Shown: one piece after another, positions 8,280 through 17,591 of the stretch
Numbering within the stretch: the first letter of the stretch is position 1
Layout of the letters: each line of letters starts with the position of its first letter
Assembly: GCA_965246805.1 (NCBI GenBank)
Contig: CBDFFO010000003.1
Location: forward strand, 372,001-436,000
Reading direction: 5' to 3'
DNA length: 64,000 nt
Source of the DNA: Schlegelella_A sp965246805
Lineage (GTDB): Bacteria; Pseudomonadota; Gammaproteobacteria; Burkholderiales; Burkholderiaceae_C
The notes under the pieces: generated by a model
What the model was told of the DNA's origin: nothing
The model's input: the letters and a program-made list of their open reading frames with translations, nothing else
The model's database searches: none
Program-made: the position numbers and the translations under genes

Positions 8280-9029
8280 TTATTGCGCGGTGTAGCCGCC
8301 GTCGACGGCGATGCACTGGCCAGTGAGGAATCGCGCCTTGTCCGAGGCGAGAAAGACAATGGTTTGGGCAATTTCGTCCGGGCTGGCGCCGCGCCTGGCC
8401 GGCATCATCGCGAGTAGGCCCGCCTTCGCGCCGTCATCGCCGCCGGTGAAACGCCGCAGCATCTCGGTCTCGACCGGGCCGGGCGCAACGGCGTTGACGC
8501 GGACTCCAGCGGCCGCGACCTCGAGCGCGGCCGACTTTGTCAATCCCTCGACGGCGTGCTTGCTCGCCACGTAAACCGAGGCGCCCGCCATGCCGACCTG
8601 CCTGGCAATCGAAGACAGGTTGATGATCGAACCGGCGCTTTGCGCCAGCATGACCGGCAGTTCGTGCTTCAGGCTGAGCAGCGTGCCCAGTACATTGGTC
8701 TCGAAGGTCGAGCGGTAGTTCGCGACCGTCTGCCCGGTGATGGGCCCGAGCTCGCCTTCGGTACCCGCATTGTTGACGGCGACGTCCAGGCGTCCGAAAC
8801 GTTTGACCGTCTGCGTGACCAGCGAATGCATCTGCTGCTCGTCGGCGACGTCGGCCAGAAAGAACTCGGACTGGGCGCCCAGCAAGCGAAGTTCGGCCGC
8901 CAGTTGCTCGCCCGCGTCTTGGCGGCGACCCGATACGACGACGCTGGCGCCTGCGCGGGCGAAGGCCAGCGCTGTGGCTCTGCCGATACCGGTCAGCGCG
9001 CCGGTGATCAGAATGGTGGGGATTGTCAT
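8280..9029 (-). CDS. SDR-family oxidoreductase
   Basis: A 249-residue classical short-chain dehydrogenase. The cofactor motif TGALTGIG is at about residues 10-17, NNAG is present, the catalytic Ser lies in INLSSIA, and the YVASK motif carries the catalytic Tyr and Lys. The C-terminus (FLTGQCIAVDGGYTAQ) is family-typical. It is divergent from a LysR regulator 108 bp away, the usual layout for a LysR target gene. The substrate is unknown. Confidence 0.9.
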   Translation of the reverse strand: MTIPTILITGALTGIGRATALAFARAGASVVVSGRRQDAGEQLAAELRLLGAQSEFFLADVADEQQMHSLVTQTVKRFGRLDVAVNNAGTEGELGPITGQTVANYRSTFETNVLGTLLSLKHELPVMLAQSAGSIINLSSIARQVGMAGASVYVASKHAVEGLTKSAALEVAAAGVRVNAVAPGPVETEMLRRFTGGDDGAKAGLLAMMPARRGASPDEIAQTIVFLASDKARFLTGQCIAVDGGYTAQ

Positions 9030-9137
9030 TGGGGGCTCGTTGAAGTAGCGACGCGTTGACTGTGATTGGTGCCGGGAGTTCTCGCTAGAGCGTCTGCTGG
9101 CCTAACATCCATTCCTTCATGGCATCAATCAATTGAC

Positions 9138-10040
9138 GTGGACCGCTTTCTCGCCATGCAGACCTTCGTTCGCGTCGTGCAAACCGGCAGCTTCTCGGCC
9201 GTGGCGCGTGAGCAGAAGACGACCCAAAGTGCGGTCAGCAAGCAGGTCGCGACGCTCGAGAGGCACCTCGGCGTCAAGCTGCTGACGCGCACCACGCGAT
9301 CGCTTGCGACCACCGAGGACGGGGCCCGCTACTTCGAAGACGCGCGCCGGCTGGTGGCTGAAGTGGCGGAAGCCGAGGGCGAGCTGCGGCGGGGCGAGCA
9401 GCAGCTGGGCGGCTGGCTGCGCGTGGCCGCCTCCGTCGGCTACGGATTGAGGGTACTGATGCCGCACGTTCGATCGTTCTTGCAGGCTCACCCCGCGGTC
9501 AAGATCGACCTGAAGCTGAACGACGGCTTCATAGATCTCGTGGAGCACGGCATCGATGTCGCGATTCGTATCGGCGAGCTCTCTGACAGCACGCTGGTGG
9601 CGCGCCGTATCGACGCCGCCTACCGTGTCCTTGTCGCGAGTCGCGGCTACCTCGACGCTCTTGCGGAGGGGCGAACGGCGCCGCAGGTCCCCGACGACTT
9701 GCGGGATCACCCGTGCATCGTCTACACCGAACTGGCGGCGAGGAACGTCTGGGACTTCGGCACCGCCGACGGTTCGCGCGTCGCAGTGCGGGTCGAAGGG
9801 CCCCTTCAAACCAACAGCTCGGAAGTGATCCGCTCCTCGGTGCTCGAGGGCATGGGCATCGGCTATTCGCCGACCTGGCTGTTCGACGACCTCTTGGCCT
9901 CAGGCGAGGTTCAGGTCCTCATGGCGGATTGGGCGACTCGGCCTCTTCCCGTGCACCTCGTGAGTCCCAACGAGCGCCGGCACTCGGCAAAGGTTCGGGC
10001 CTTTGGAGAGCACATCGCGAACGCAGTGAAGCGCAACTGA
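9138..10040 (+). CDS. LysR-family transcriptional regulator
   Basis: A 300-residue LysR regulator. The N-terminal winged helix (MQTFVRVVQTGSFSAVAREQ, then AVSKQVATLERHLGVKLLTR) precedes a substrate-binding domain with the class marker GIDVAIRIGELSDSTLVAR. I chose GTG at 9138 because it gives the usual VDRFLAMQTF opening; ATG at 9156 is the alternative. It is divergent from the SDR gene at 8280-9029 and probably controls it. Confidence 0.9.
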   Translation: MDRFLAMQTFVRVVQTGSFSAVAREQKTTQSAVSKQVATLERHLGVKLLTRTTRSLATTEDGARYFEDARRLVAEVAEAEGELRRGEQQLGGWLRVAASVGYGLRVLMPHVRSFLQAHPAVKIDLKLNDGFIDLVEHGIDVAIRIGELSDSTLVARRIDAAYRVLVASRGYLDALAEGRTAPQVPDDLRDHPCIVYTELAARNVWDFGTADGSRVAVRVEGPLQTNSSEVIRSSVLEGMGIGYSPTWLFDDLLASGEVQVLMADWATRPLPVHLVSPNERRHSAKVRAFGEHIANAVKRN

Positions 10041-10151
10041 GCCACGCCGGGCGAACCGGGCATCTTTAAAGATTGACACGCGCGTCGGTTGGGCCACACC
10101 AGGCCCCTGTTTTGCCGATCGAGCGGACGAACGAACAACCGGAGGAGTTCA

Positions 10152-10340
10152 ATGGATTTCAGTGGAATGACGATCTGGCTGCTCGCATTGGTCACCTTCG
10201 TGATCGTGCTTGGCATCGCCATATGGCAGCGACTTGCTGTCGCAAAAGCAAAGGACACGCACGAACACACGGCTATGACCCAGGGACGCCCAGATCAGAG
10301 GAAGAGCGACGGTTCCGATCCAGGCACGAAACCGCACTGA
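10152..10340 (+). CDS. Small single-pass membrane protein
   Basis: A 62-residue protein with one hydrophobic segment at about residues 7-25 (TIWLLALVTFVIVLGIAIW) and a hydrophilic, charged tail. A strong ribosome site (GGAGGAG at 10141-10147) with good spacing supports translation. No family is recognised. Confidence 0.6.
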   Translation: MDFSGMTIWLLALVTFVIVLGIAIWQRLAVAKAKDTHEHTAMTQGRPDQRKSDGSDPGTKPH

Positions 10341-10392
10341 GCTTCGGGACGGTGACCTCCGGGGTCAGCTTGATCGCAGGCCTAGAACGGTT

Positions 10393-11430
10393 TCAGAACA
10401 CCGCGTGATCGCCCCGTTCGGGCGTGGTCGCGCCGTTCGCCAGTCGCGCGTAGTGATCGAAGAGCGTGGCAGTGCCGGTCGATGGCGTGAGAGCCGCGTC
10501 GTAGCGGCCCGCCTGGTCGTTCCACACCAGCATCGACTCGGTCGCGTAGTAGCGGCCTATGCGCGCGAGCTCCGCCTTCGCGGCGAGCGCGGGCAGCACG
10601 CGACCGACCGCCCCGAGCGTGGCGACGATCGCATCGAGTAGCCCCACCGGAACATGCCGCAATCGCGCGGGCCGGCCCAGCAACGCGCAGAGCTGCTCGC
10701 CCTGCTGCCGCGGCGTGATGGCTTCACCGGGCCCGCCGATCGGCAGCACGCGGTTGTGCAAGCTGGGGTCGTCGAGGCAACGGGCCAAGAACGCGGCGAG
10801 ATCGTCGTCGCTGATGGGTTTGCAGGCGGTCAGCGCGCCGTCGCCGAACACCAGGAACGGCTTGCCCCGGCTGACCCGTTCGACCTGACCCGACAGCGAC
10901 TTGAAGAACGCCGTGGGCCGCACGATCGAATACGTCATGCCGGATTCGATCAGGTGCTTTTCGCAGGCGAGCTTGGCGTGTTGAAACGCCAGCAGCGGCT
11001 TCTGCACGCAGATGGCCGAGAGCAGCACGGTGTGAGCGGCGCCCGCGTTGCGTGCGGCCTCGATGGCCTGCACCGTCGCCCGGTGATCGATGGCCCACGC
11101 GTCTTGCGGCACGCCGCCGCGCGACGCCAGGCAGGACACCAGCGCGTCGAAGCGTTCGCCGCAAAGGCCATCGCGCTCGAGCGCGCCGCGGTCTTGCACA
11201 TCGCCGAAGCGGACGGTCGCGCCACCGAGCAGTGACGTCGAATCGCGCTCGTCCAGCGCGCCGCCGACGCCCGCACGCGACCGCACGAAGCACACCACCT
11301 CGTGACCGCGGTGCAGTAACGCGCGCACCGTCGCGCGGCCGATGGTGCCGGTTGCGCCGATCACGAACACGCGTCGCGGATGATGCGAACGCGCGTCTGT
11401 GATGGGCGGCGATGGAAAGGATGGCTGCAC
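10393..11430 (-). CDS. bciA: Divinyl (proto)chlorophyllide 8-vinyl reductase-like protein (BciA family)
   Basis: A 345-residue atypical SDR. The NAD(P)-binding motif VIGATGTIGRATVRALL follows a short leader, and the C-terminal half has the BciA-like run SMLVWNDQAGRYDAALTPST and ends GDHAVF. BciA reduces the 8-vinyl group of divinyl (bacterio)chlorophyll precursors with NADPH. The start is GTG at 11428-11430. No other photosynthesis gene is in the window, though in several purple bacteria bciA lies outside the main cluster. A paralogue recruited to another role is the main alternative. Confidence 0.75.
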   Translation of the reverse strand: MQPSFPSPPITDARSHHPRRVFVIGATGTIGRATVRALLHRGHEVVCFVRSRAGVGGALDERDSTSLLGGATVRFGDVQDRGALERDGLCGERFDALVSCLASRGGVPQDAWAIDHRATVQAIEAARNAGAAHTVLLSAICVQKPLLAFQHAKLACEKHLIESGMTYSIVRPTAFFKSLSGQVERVSRGKPFLVFGDGALTACKPISDDDLAAFLARCLDDPSLHNRVLPIGGPGEAITPRQQGEQLCALLGRPARLRHVPVGLLDAIVATLGAVGRVLPALAAKAELARIGRYYATESMLVWNDQAGRYDAALTPSTGTATLFDHYARLANGATTPERGDHAVF

Positions 11431-11565
11431 GAAGAGGCTAGGCCCGACCTGACGACAACGGCACGGGCAACGGCAAGAAGAGATATCGCATGCGAATGCT
11501 TGAAGAAAATCCGAATCGCATTGTCGAACACGCGGATGCCGACCGCGGCGCGCCGCCCGAACCTT

Positions 11566-12039
11566 TCACGGCCCGACGCGATCGACGCGACAGGCGAAGC
11601 ACCCGTACGTCGCGTAATGCGCGTGAAGATACGACACCGATGCATCGGCCAACAACGCGTCGATCGAAGCCTCGATCCGCTCGCCCGCGCAAAGCTCGGC
11701 GCACACGATCATGCCGTCGTCGTCGAACGCCCGCAGCGAGATCGTGCGGCGACGGAGCACCTCGGGTATTTGGTCGACCGCGTCGAAGGTCGTGCGCGGA
11801 TGCTCGAACACGTAGACCGCATGAGACGCGCGGTACGGGCTCGCGGCCGGCTGGTGCACGTGATTCACGAGCAGCAGGGTCTCGCCCGGTTCGGCATCGC
11901 GCATCTCGACGCGCTCGGGGAAGGCCGACGGCGCATCGGCGACGACACGGCGTGTGCCGCGCGCGCGCAGCGCGGCGTCGGACAGGCCGACCAGGGGTCG
12001 GAAGGCGGTGAAATCGATGCCCCGGATGTGAAAGCTCAT
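11566..12039 (-). CDS. DUF1203 family protein
   Basis: A 157-residue cytoplasmic protein of the DUF1203 family. It shows the family segments ERVEMRDAEPGETLLLVNHV, YVFEHP and the C-terminal SYLHAHYATYGCFACRVDRV. The His and Cys residues near the C-terminus are suggestive of metal or catalytic use, but no function is established to my knowledge. It lies 135 bp upstream of bciA on the same strand. Confidence 0.85.
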   Translation of the reverse strand: MSFHIRGIDFTAFRPLVGLSDAALRARGTRRVVADAPSAFPERVEMRDAEPGETLLLVNHVHQPAASPYRASHAVYVFEHPRTTFDAVDQIPEVLRRRTISLRAFDDDGMIVCAELCAGERIEASIDALLADASVSYLHAHYATYGCFACRVDRVGP

Positions 12040-12616
12040 GGCTGGACCCTGTGGTTGGGGTCACCAATGTCGTGGCAGCGGGTGCGGCGTGCTCGCCGGA
12101 ATCGGACACGTCGCCAGCGTGCCTGCTATGGGTTCGTTTTACGAGCCAGGCCGTGAAGGTCGACTGCGCCGAGATCGACTCGTGATCGGCGTGGGCGAGC
12201 ACCGTCATCGTGGCAACGCCGTCGTGAAACGCTGCGAGCAAGCGTCTTGTGTTACCGAGCGGGACGAGCTGTCAGCGGCGGCTGCGAGGATCGTCGGCGG
12301 TGCCGTCGCGGTGCCCAGGCGGAACGACGCGACGAGCCTTACGTCGCCGCCCTTCGTGAACGACCCCGGTCTGGTCCTGTCGCCGAGGGCCGACCGCGCC
12401 TGCGCAGACGCAAGCGATCTCGTGGCGTGGGTACCCGGCGGCAGCGCAGGGTCAGCGAAGTCGACGGTCTCGGGCAGCTGGCCGATGAACAACACCTTCT
12501 CCATGGCGGAGACGACTCATCAGTTTTTGGAGCCGGAGGATTGCACACCAAGACAGGCGCGGGGAGGCCCTGCAAGGTGCGTGGCGGATGCGAAGGAACG
12601 CCTTCAGCAGCCGGAC
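12040..12616 (-). pseudogene. Gene-poor stretch with remnant of a conserved hypothetical
   Basis: The only family-like signal is at 12430-12504 (minus), where MEKVLFIGQLPETVDFADPA and LPPG match what I remember as the start of a conserved hypothetical protein. The following residues lose that resemblance and the frame ends at 12205. I read this as a decayed gene. The rest of the stretch shows no supportable gene. Confidence 0.35.
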
Positions 12617-13057
12617 TCAATCGTGCTGCCACCGACCCCCATCGCGACGGCCGGCGCGGTCCCACTGCCGTTCTTCGCGCTCATGTCGCGCGCGTTCCCA
12701 GCGCGCGTGCTCGAACGGGCGACGTCGTTCCCAATGAGAGCCACGCAGGTCGTACCCGGCACCGTAGGCGGCGACGCGGTATGGCGCTTCGTAGACGACG
12801 GGCTCATCGACGTAGACGGGCACCGAAGGCACATACACGGGCGGCGCGAAGTAGACGGGCCGCGGCACGGAGCGCACAACGGGCACGGGAGCGTCATAGA
12901 CACGCGCCGGTCCTGATACGTGGTAACCGCCGTTCGGGACCCACACGCGCTGGACCGGGACGTTGATTTCCACCGACCAGTGGGTACCCGCATTCGCCGC
13001 GCTCGCACCGCAAGCGGCGATGACGACGGCAAGAATCATTGACAAGGTACGGAACAT
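12617..13057 (-). CDS. Exported protein with Pro/Tyr/Val-rich region
   Basis: A 146-residue secreted protein. The signal peptide covers about residues 1-23 (MFRTLSMILAVVIAACGASA). The middle is rich in Pro, Val and Tyr (VYFAPPVYVPSVPVYVDEPV), and the tail is rich in Arg, Glu and Trp. Similar small periplasmic proteins with a PVY-rich middle are common in Burkholderiales and have no known function. The ATG at 13055-13057 has AGGAG 6 nt upstream; a GTG directly before it is the alternative. Confidence 0.75.
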   Translation of the reverse strand: MFRTLSMILAVVIAACGASAANAGTHWSVEINVPVQRVWVPNGGYHVSGPARVYDAPVPVVRSVPRPVYFAPPVYVPSVPVYVDEPVVYEAPYRVAAYGAGYDLRGSHWERRRPFEHARWERARHEREERQWDRAGRRDGGRWQHD

Positions 13058-13260
13058 CACTCACTCCTCTGGGGCCTGGCGGCGAATTGCTAAGTTAATG
13101 AACGGCTGAGAGTCCGACGGGTCGACTGACCACGAAGGGACCGCGACAGAACTCTGAAGCCCGCGGCAGGCGTCATCGAATCGGCTGCTGTTTGCGGGCG
13201 GCGCGTCAACGGCATCGGCCATAAGACGTTTGACACTCACCTCAACGAGTGGAGAAGAAC

Positions 13261-13731
13261 ATGTCGGCCAGCGGCAAAGGCGGTGTGCTCGAGCGCGGGC
13301 GACGGTCGTCTCTACACAGCCTCTTGGCGGTGGCGTGCATCGCTGCGGTTCTGCCGCTGACGGCGTGCGGGGGCGGCGGTGGCGACGTGACGCTCGGCAT
13401 CGGGGTGCTCATCGGAGGGCAACCCGTCGGAGGCGGCGGCTACAGCCTCACGCAGAACGTCGCGCTGCGGGCAGGCCAATCGATCGAGCTCGACGCGAAC
13501 GAGCCCGTGGTGTGGACGCTTCAAGTCGGAACGACGTCGTTCCAAGGATTCAACACCAGCGTGTATTACCAGGGCGTCACCATCACCGAAACCGCCTTGA
13601 GTCCGTCGCGGATCGTCTTGGACACGTCGACGCCCTTCTTTCTGACGGCCTCGGTGCCCATCACCCTGTACGCCGTGTCGACCTATGACTCGGCGATCGT
13701 CGCGGCGGTGAACGTCTTGATCACGAATTGA
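13261..13731 (+). CDS. Putative lipoprotein, unknown function
   Basis: A 156-residue protein with a long n-region and a lipoprotein signal ending in LPLTACGGGGG (lipobox Cys at about residue 36). The mature part is Gly/Val/Thr-rich and beta-like, with no recognised domain. The start at 13261 is supported by GGAG at 13251-13254. It should be anchored in the cell envelope facing the periplasm or the surface. Confidence 0.7.
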   Translation: MSASGKGGVLERGRRSSLHSLLAVACIAAVLPLTACGGGGGDVTLGIGVLIGGQPVGGGGYSLTQNVALRAGQSIELDANEPVVWTLQVGTTSFQGFNTSVYYQGVTITETALSPSRIVLDTSTPFFLTASVPITLYAVSTYDSAIVAAVNVLITN

Positions 13732-13892
13732 GGTGCCGTGTCGACTCGCCATCGGCGACAAGGCATGGGTGTCACTGTAGAAGCGTTGGCTGCCTGGGAG
13801 GCGCAAAATGGCATCAGTGGCGACGCGCTCCGTGAAGGACAGGCCCGACTGTCCTCCCGGCCCATTGCCCGATTCCGGATTCCACTTTGCCT

Positions 13893-14474
13893 ATGCGCTG
13901 CTTCCTGATCTTTGTCATCCTCGCCGCCATGCCCCTCTTCAGCCACGCTATCGAGGAGCCCGATTACGAAGTCATCAGGACCTTCGACAACGTCGAGCTG
14001 CGCCGCTACGCACCCTACGTCGTGGCCGAGGTGGTGCTGGACACCCCGGCCGAAGACGCTGGCAGCCAGGCCTTCCCGATTCTCGCCGGCTACATCTTCG
14101 GCAAGAACAAGGGCGAGAAGAAGTTCGCGATGACGGCGCCGGTGACGCAGACCGCCGCGCCCGTGACCCAGGCCGCCGCGGCGGGCGGCACGCGGGTGGA
14201 GTTCGTCCTGCCCAAGGGGGTAACGCTGGCGACTGCGCCCGAGCCGGTCGACCCCCGCGTGCAACTGCGCGTGGTGCCGGCCGCCACTTGGGCAGTGATC
14301 CGCTATTCCGGCACCTGGTCGCAGTCGAACTACCTCGAACATCTTGCCGAGTTGAAGGCCTCCCTCGACGCAGCGGGCGTGGCCACGCAGGGGGAGCCCG
14401 TGTTCGCACGCTACGACGCGCCCTTCACGCCGTGGTTCATGCGGCGCAACGAAGTCTGGCTGGCCCTCCGTTGA
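13893..14474 (+). CDS. SOUL-family haem-binding protein
   Basis: A 193-residue exported protein of the SOUL/HBP family, which binds haem or tetrapyrroles. A signal peptide (MRCFLIFVILAAMPLFSHA) precedes the SOUL opening EEPDYEVIRTFDNVELRRYA. The family core KKFAMTAPVTQ and the C-terminal ARYDAPFTPWFMRRNEVWL are present. It may act in tetrapyrrole handling; a link with the BciA homologue 2.5 kb away is speculative. Confidence 0.9.
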   Translation: MRCFLIFVILAAMPLFSHAIEEPDYEVIRTFDNVELRRYAPYVVAEVVLDTPAEDAGSQAFPILAGYIFGKNKGEKKFAMTAPVTQTAAPVTQAAAAGGTRVEFVLPKGVTLATAPEPVDPRVQLRVVPAATWAVIRYSGTWSQSNYLEHLAELKASLDAAGVATQGEPVFARYDAPFTPWFMRRNEVWLALR

Positions 14475-14741
14475 CGCAGCCGTGGGGAGCATCTTCTGGT
14501 GTGTCGCAAGCGCAATCGAGCGCGCGGTGCGAGACGGCGACGGACGCGCGACGGCGCGCGGCAAGAACGACTCGCTCCGCGGCGTGAAGGCGGCAGCGCA
14601 GGTGGCCGACGCGATCGCCTGGTTGATATTGGGGTGGGGCTGCGCGAATTACGGTGGCAAGCAATCGCGGTCAACGGCGGCTCACCACCGTGCGCCCGCT
14701 CGTCAAGTGATCCCGCTCAACACATGCTCACGGAGAACACG

Positions 14742-15638
14742 ATGACGGCACATTCATTGACCCGCCGAACCCTGCTGGGTGCGTTCGCATTGCCGTGGCT
14801 CGGAGCCGGCTGCAGCTCGCCGCTGCCGCTGTTGAAGGCGCCGGCCGGCGACGCAGATGCCGACGCGCGCGTTCGAGACAGCGCGCAGGCGCACGGCCTC
14901 GATGCCTACAGAAGCCTGAACGACATCAACGTCAGCTACAGCGGCGAGTGGCGGCCGCTCGTGAACCGCATCCAGCCCGAGGTCGTCGATGCAGGCTTTC
15001 GGGGCAGCTCTCAGGAACGGCTGATGCCTCGAGCCGGAATCGTGGCGCAGGCATACACGGGGCCGATGGGCCGCAAGCAGGTGGTGTGGCGGCGTGGTGG
15101 CCGCATGCCCGATGAACCGGGCGCAGTGGCGGTCTGGTTCAACGGCGTGCGCAGCAACGACGGCGCGGCACAGAGCGCTTCCGCGCTGGTGGCCGAAGCG
15201 TACGGGCTGTTCCTGCTCGGGCCGCTGTGGCTGGTCGATCGCGGGTTGCCGATGCAAAACGGGGGCACCGAGCGCGTCGACGGTCGCCTTTGCGACGTTG
15301 TCGATGTGTGGCTGTCGCCCGGCCTGGGCCGGGCCGCCACGGACCGCGTCGCGCTCTGCATCGACCGCGTCGACCATTTCGTGCGGCGCATGCGCTTCAC
15401 CCTCGAAGGTTTCGTCAATACGCTAGGCGCGGTGGCCGAGACCGACACCTTCGAGCACGAGCGCCGTTTTGGCGTGGTGTGGCCGATGCGCTCGTTCGAA
15501 CGGATCGTGCATCCCATCTCGCTGCCGGCGCACGATTGGCGTGTCACCGGTCTGGACGTCAACCGAGGATACGCGGCAAGCGACGTGATCGAAGCGTCGT
15601 TTCAGGGGGCCGCTGCCGCACCGGCGGCACCCGTCTAG
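14742..15638 (+). CDS. Tat-exported lipoprotein-like protein, unknown
   Basis: A 298-residue protein with a twin-arginine signal (SLTRRTLLGAFALPWLGAG) ending at a Cys (residue 24), so it may be a Tat-exported lipoprotein. The mature part reads as one continuous beta-rich domain. I do not recognise it with certainty; it resembles outer-membrane lipoprotein-sorting-like folds only in general character. The ATG at 14742 has GGAG at 14732-14735. It is convergent with the dehalogenase gene. Confidence 0.75.
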   Translation: MTAHSLTRRTLLGAFALPWLGAGCSSPLPLLKAPAGDADADARVRDSAQAHGLDAYRSLNDINVSYSGEWRPLVNRIQPEVVDAGFRGSSQERLMPRAGIVAQAYTGPMGRKQVVWRRGGRMPDEPGAVAVWFNGVRSNDGAAQSASALVAEAYGLFLLGPLWLVDRGLPMQNGGTERVDGRLCDVVDVWLSPGLGRAATDRVALCIDRVDHFVRRMRFTLEGFVNTLGAVAETDTFEHERRFGVVWPMRSFERIVHPISLPAHDWRVTGLDVNRGYAASDVIEASFQGAAAAPAAPV

Positions 15639-15725
15639 ACCCCGGCGCTCTGCACCCAAGGGTGCTGAAGGGCGACGACTCGCTTCCGTCGAGCTCTCTA
15701 CGCTCCGGCTAGCTCGACCTTTAGA

Positions 15726-16418
15726 TCAGGCGCCGAGCTGATTGGCCAAATCGTGAAAATCATCGGTGATCAGGTCGAACTCGTTGGGGGCGACGGCTTC
15801 CTGCGGGCCGGCCACTCCCGCCTCGCGTGGGCGCCGAACATACGCCGTGCGCAGGCCGCAGGCACGCGCAGCACGTAAGTCGTTCGCATGGCAGGCGACC
15901 AGCATGAGCTCGCCCGCCGACACCTGAAGCAAACCCGCACATCCTAGATAAACCTCGGGATCAGGCTTGTAGTGCCCGAATAGCTCTGCCGAGACAATGC
16001 AGTCCCAGGGCAAACCGCCATGCTTGGCCAAGTTAGTTAAAAGCGAAAAGTTGCCGTTTGAGAGAGTGGTCAGCAAGTGGCCGCGCCTGAGGCGCTCGAG
16101 ACTCGGTACGGTGTCGGGCCATGGCGGCAGGCGATGCCAAACGCGATTGAGCTGATCAAGTGCGCTGCTGTCTAGGCTGCCAAGGCCGTGTGCATCGACG
16201 ATGTCGTCGAGAATCAATCGGTGGAGCGCGTCGATGTGAGTCCAGGGGAGCGAGCCAGACCTCACTCGCTCCATAGCCGGGGCATAACCGGCCCGCCATG
16301 CAAGCGCGAAGGCCGACCAGTCGCCGACGATGCCGCGCGCCGCCGCGACGCTCGCAACTTCCGCTGTGACCCCCCCGTGCCAGTCGACGACAGTGCCGAA
16401 AACATCGAAGGCCAGCAC
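15726..16418 (-). CDS. Haloacid dehalogenase type II-like HAD hydrolase
   Basis: About 230 residues. The HAD motif I is at the very N-terminus (LAFDVFGTVVDW, nucleophile Asp5), motif II in TLSNGN and motif III in GHYKPDPEVY. The spacing fits L-2-haloacid dehalogenase, which replaces the halogen of 2-haloacids with hydroxyl. The start is GTG at 16416-16418, leaving only three residues before the first strand, which is short for the family. A run of seven Gs lies about 25 bp upstream. Confidence 0.85.
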   Translation of the reverse strand: MLAFDVFGTVVDWHGGVTAEVASVAAARGIVGDWSAFALAWRAGYAPAMERVRSGSLPWTHIDALHRLILDDIVDAHGLGSLDSSALDQLNRVWHRLPPWPDTVPSLERLRRGHLLTTLSNGNFSLLTNLAKHGGLPWDCIVSAELFGHYKPDPEVYLGCAGLLQVSAGELMLVACHANDLRAARACGLRTAYVRRPREAGVAGPQEAVAPNEFDLITDDFHDLANQLGA

Positions 16419-16589
16419 TTTTGGTCGCGCGACAGCACGGTGGGGGGGTGTACATGGGCGGCGGCTTTCACTGGCTGGATGGAGCCGTCCGGATCGACCA
16501 GATGACTCGCGGTTGGGTTCTTACATCGACATGAGGCCGCGCAGACGTCGCGACACGGCCTTTCGGACGTCCGCCCGACGGAAGGGCTA

Positions 16590-16860
16590 CTGTAGTGCGC
16601 ACGAAGTTATATAACTTATTTGGCGCGGCATCCTCCAATCGTCCAGGACGCTGGAGCGATGCGAGTTGCGAAGAAGATTGAGCTGGACGGCGACACCGCA
16701 CGTGAGCTTCGACTTGCCTGGATCACGCGCACTCGTGCCGAAATCATCTCGAGCTTGACGGTCGCAGCGACGACTGCGACGGGGGGCGCACTGCCGTAGA
16801 TGCGTGTTTTTGAACCCGCTTGAGGTGGAGTCGCAGTATTGGAAACGCGAATGGCGCGTG
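16590..16860 (+). mobile_element. Decayed IS630-family remnant
   Basis: The end TGTAGTGCGC at 16591 resembles the terminal repeat of the intact-ended IS copies. At 16659 an ATG opens MRVAKKIELDGDTARELR, similar to the transposase N-terminus MRIAKTIELDGQIERELR of those copies. The reading frame then collapses. The newer IS copy abuts it at 16862, giving a nested arrangement. Confidence 0.6.
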
Positions 16861-16863
16861 CTA

Positions 16864-17588
16864 GCGTAGTGCGCCACTCTGTTTTGCACTTATTCGGTAG
16901 ATGAGGCAACTGCAGTTTTTGCGCGCGTGACTTTGGCCAGGATGTCGGAGGCGCTGGCGGTCCAGATGAAGGGTTTGGGGTCGATGTTGTGATGGGCGAC
17001 GTAAAGATCGATGGCCAGATCGAGCTCGGCGACGCTGGTGAAGCTGTCGCGCCGGATGCGCTTGTCGGTGATGTCGCGAAAGAAGCGTTCGACCATATTC
17101 AGCCACGATGCGCTGGTCGGGGTGAAGCATGACGAAGCGCGGGTGCCGGGCGAGCCATGTCTGTACGTCTGGGTGGCTGTGCGTAGCGTAGTTGTCCACG
17201 ATCAAATGCAGGCTCAGGTGCTTGGGCGTTCCGCGATCGATGAGGCGCAAGAACTTGAGCCATTCCACGTGGCGATGCCGCGGCTGGCACATCGAGATCA
17301 CGCTGCCGGATCTGGCTCTTCTCGTCGCAACTGAGCACCAAGGCGTGCTCGGGCGGGTTCATGTAGAGGCCCACCACGTCGAGGAGCTTGTTCTCGGGCA
17401 GCCAGCAACACGATGAGCGCCCGCTGCTGAAGCCGAGCCTCTACCCGTCGGCCCTTGGCAAGCACACGAAGCTCCCGTTCGATCTGCCCGTCCAGTTCAA
17501 TCGTTTTGGCAATTCGCATCGCTCAGGCCTCCTATCAGTTGGAGACATGCAGAGCAAAATAGATGCCATTACTTCAAGCGCACTACAC
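16864..17588 (-). mobile_element. IS630-family element, copy A (transposase decayed)
   Basis: A 725-bp element flanked by TA within CTAG on both sides, as expected for IS630/Tc1-type insertion. The ends are inverted repeats (GCGTAGTGCGC and GTGTAGTGCGC). The transposase reads on the minus strand in separate frames: MRIAKTIELDGQIERELRVL, then VVGLYMNPPEHALVLSCDEK (first catalytic Asp), then LHLIVDNYATHSHPD (second Asp), then NMVERFFRDITDKRIRRD (Glu). Segments are missing between the first three blocks, and a single-base deletion breaks the frame before the last. It should be inactive on its own. Copy B at 30323 reads the same throughout. Confidence 0.9.
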
Positions 17589-17591
17589 TAG

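Noticed and set aside
11438..12241. Minus-strand open frame overlapping DUF1203
   Set aside because: It is a frame shadow of DUF1203 over most of its length, with an unsupported N-terminal extension.
16441..16455. Upstream ATG that would extend the haloacid dehalogenase through a run of seven Gs
   Set aside because: The ATG is out of frame. A G-run length error could join them, but GTG at 16418 already gives a complete HAD motif I.
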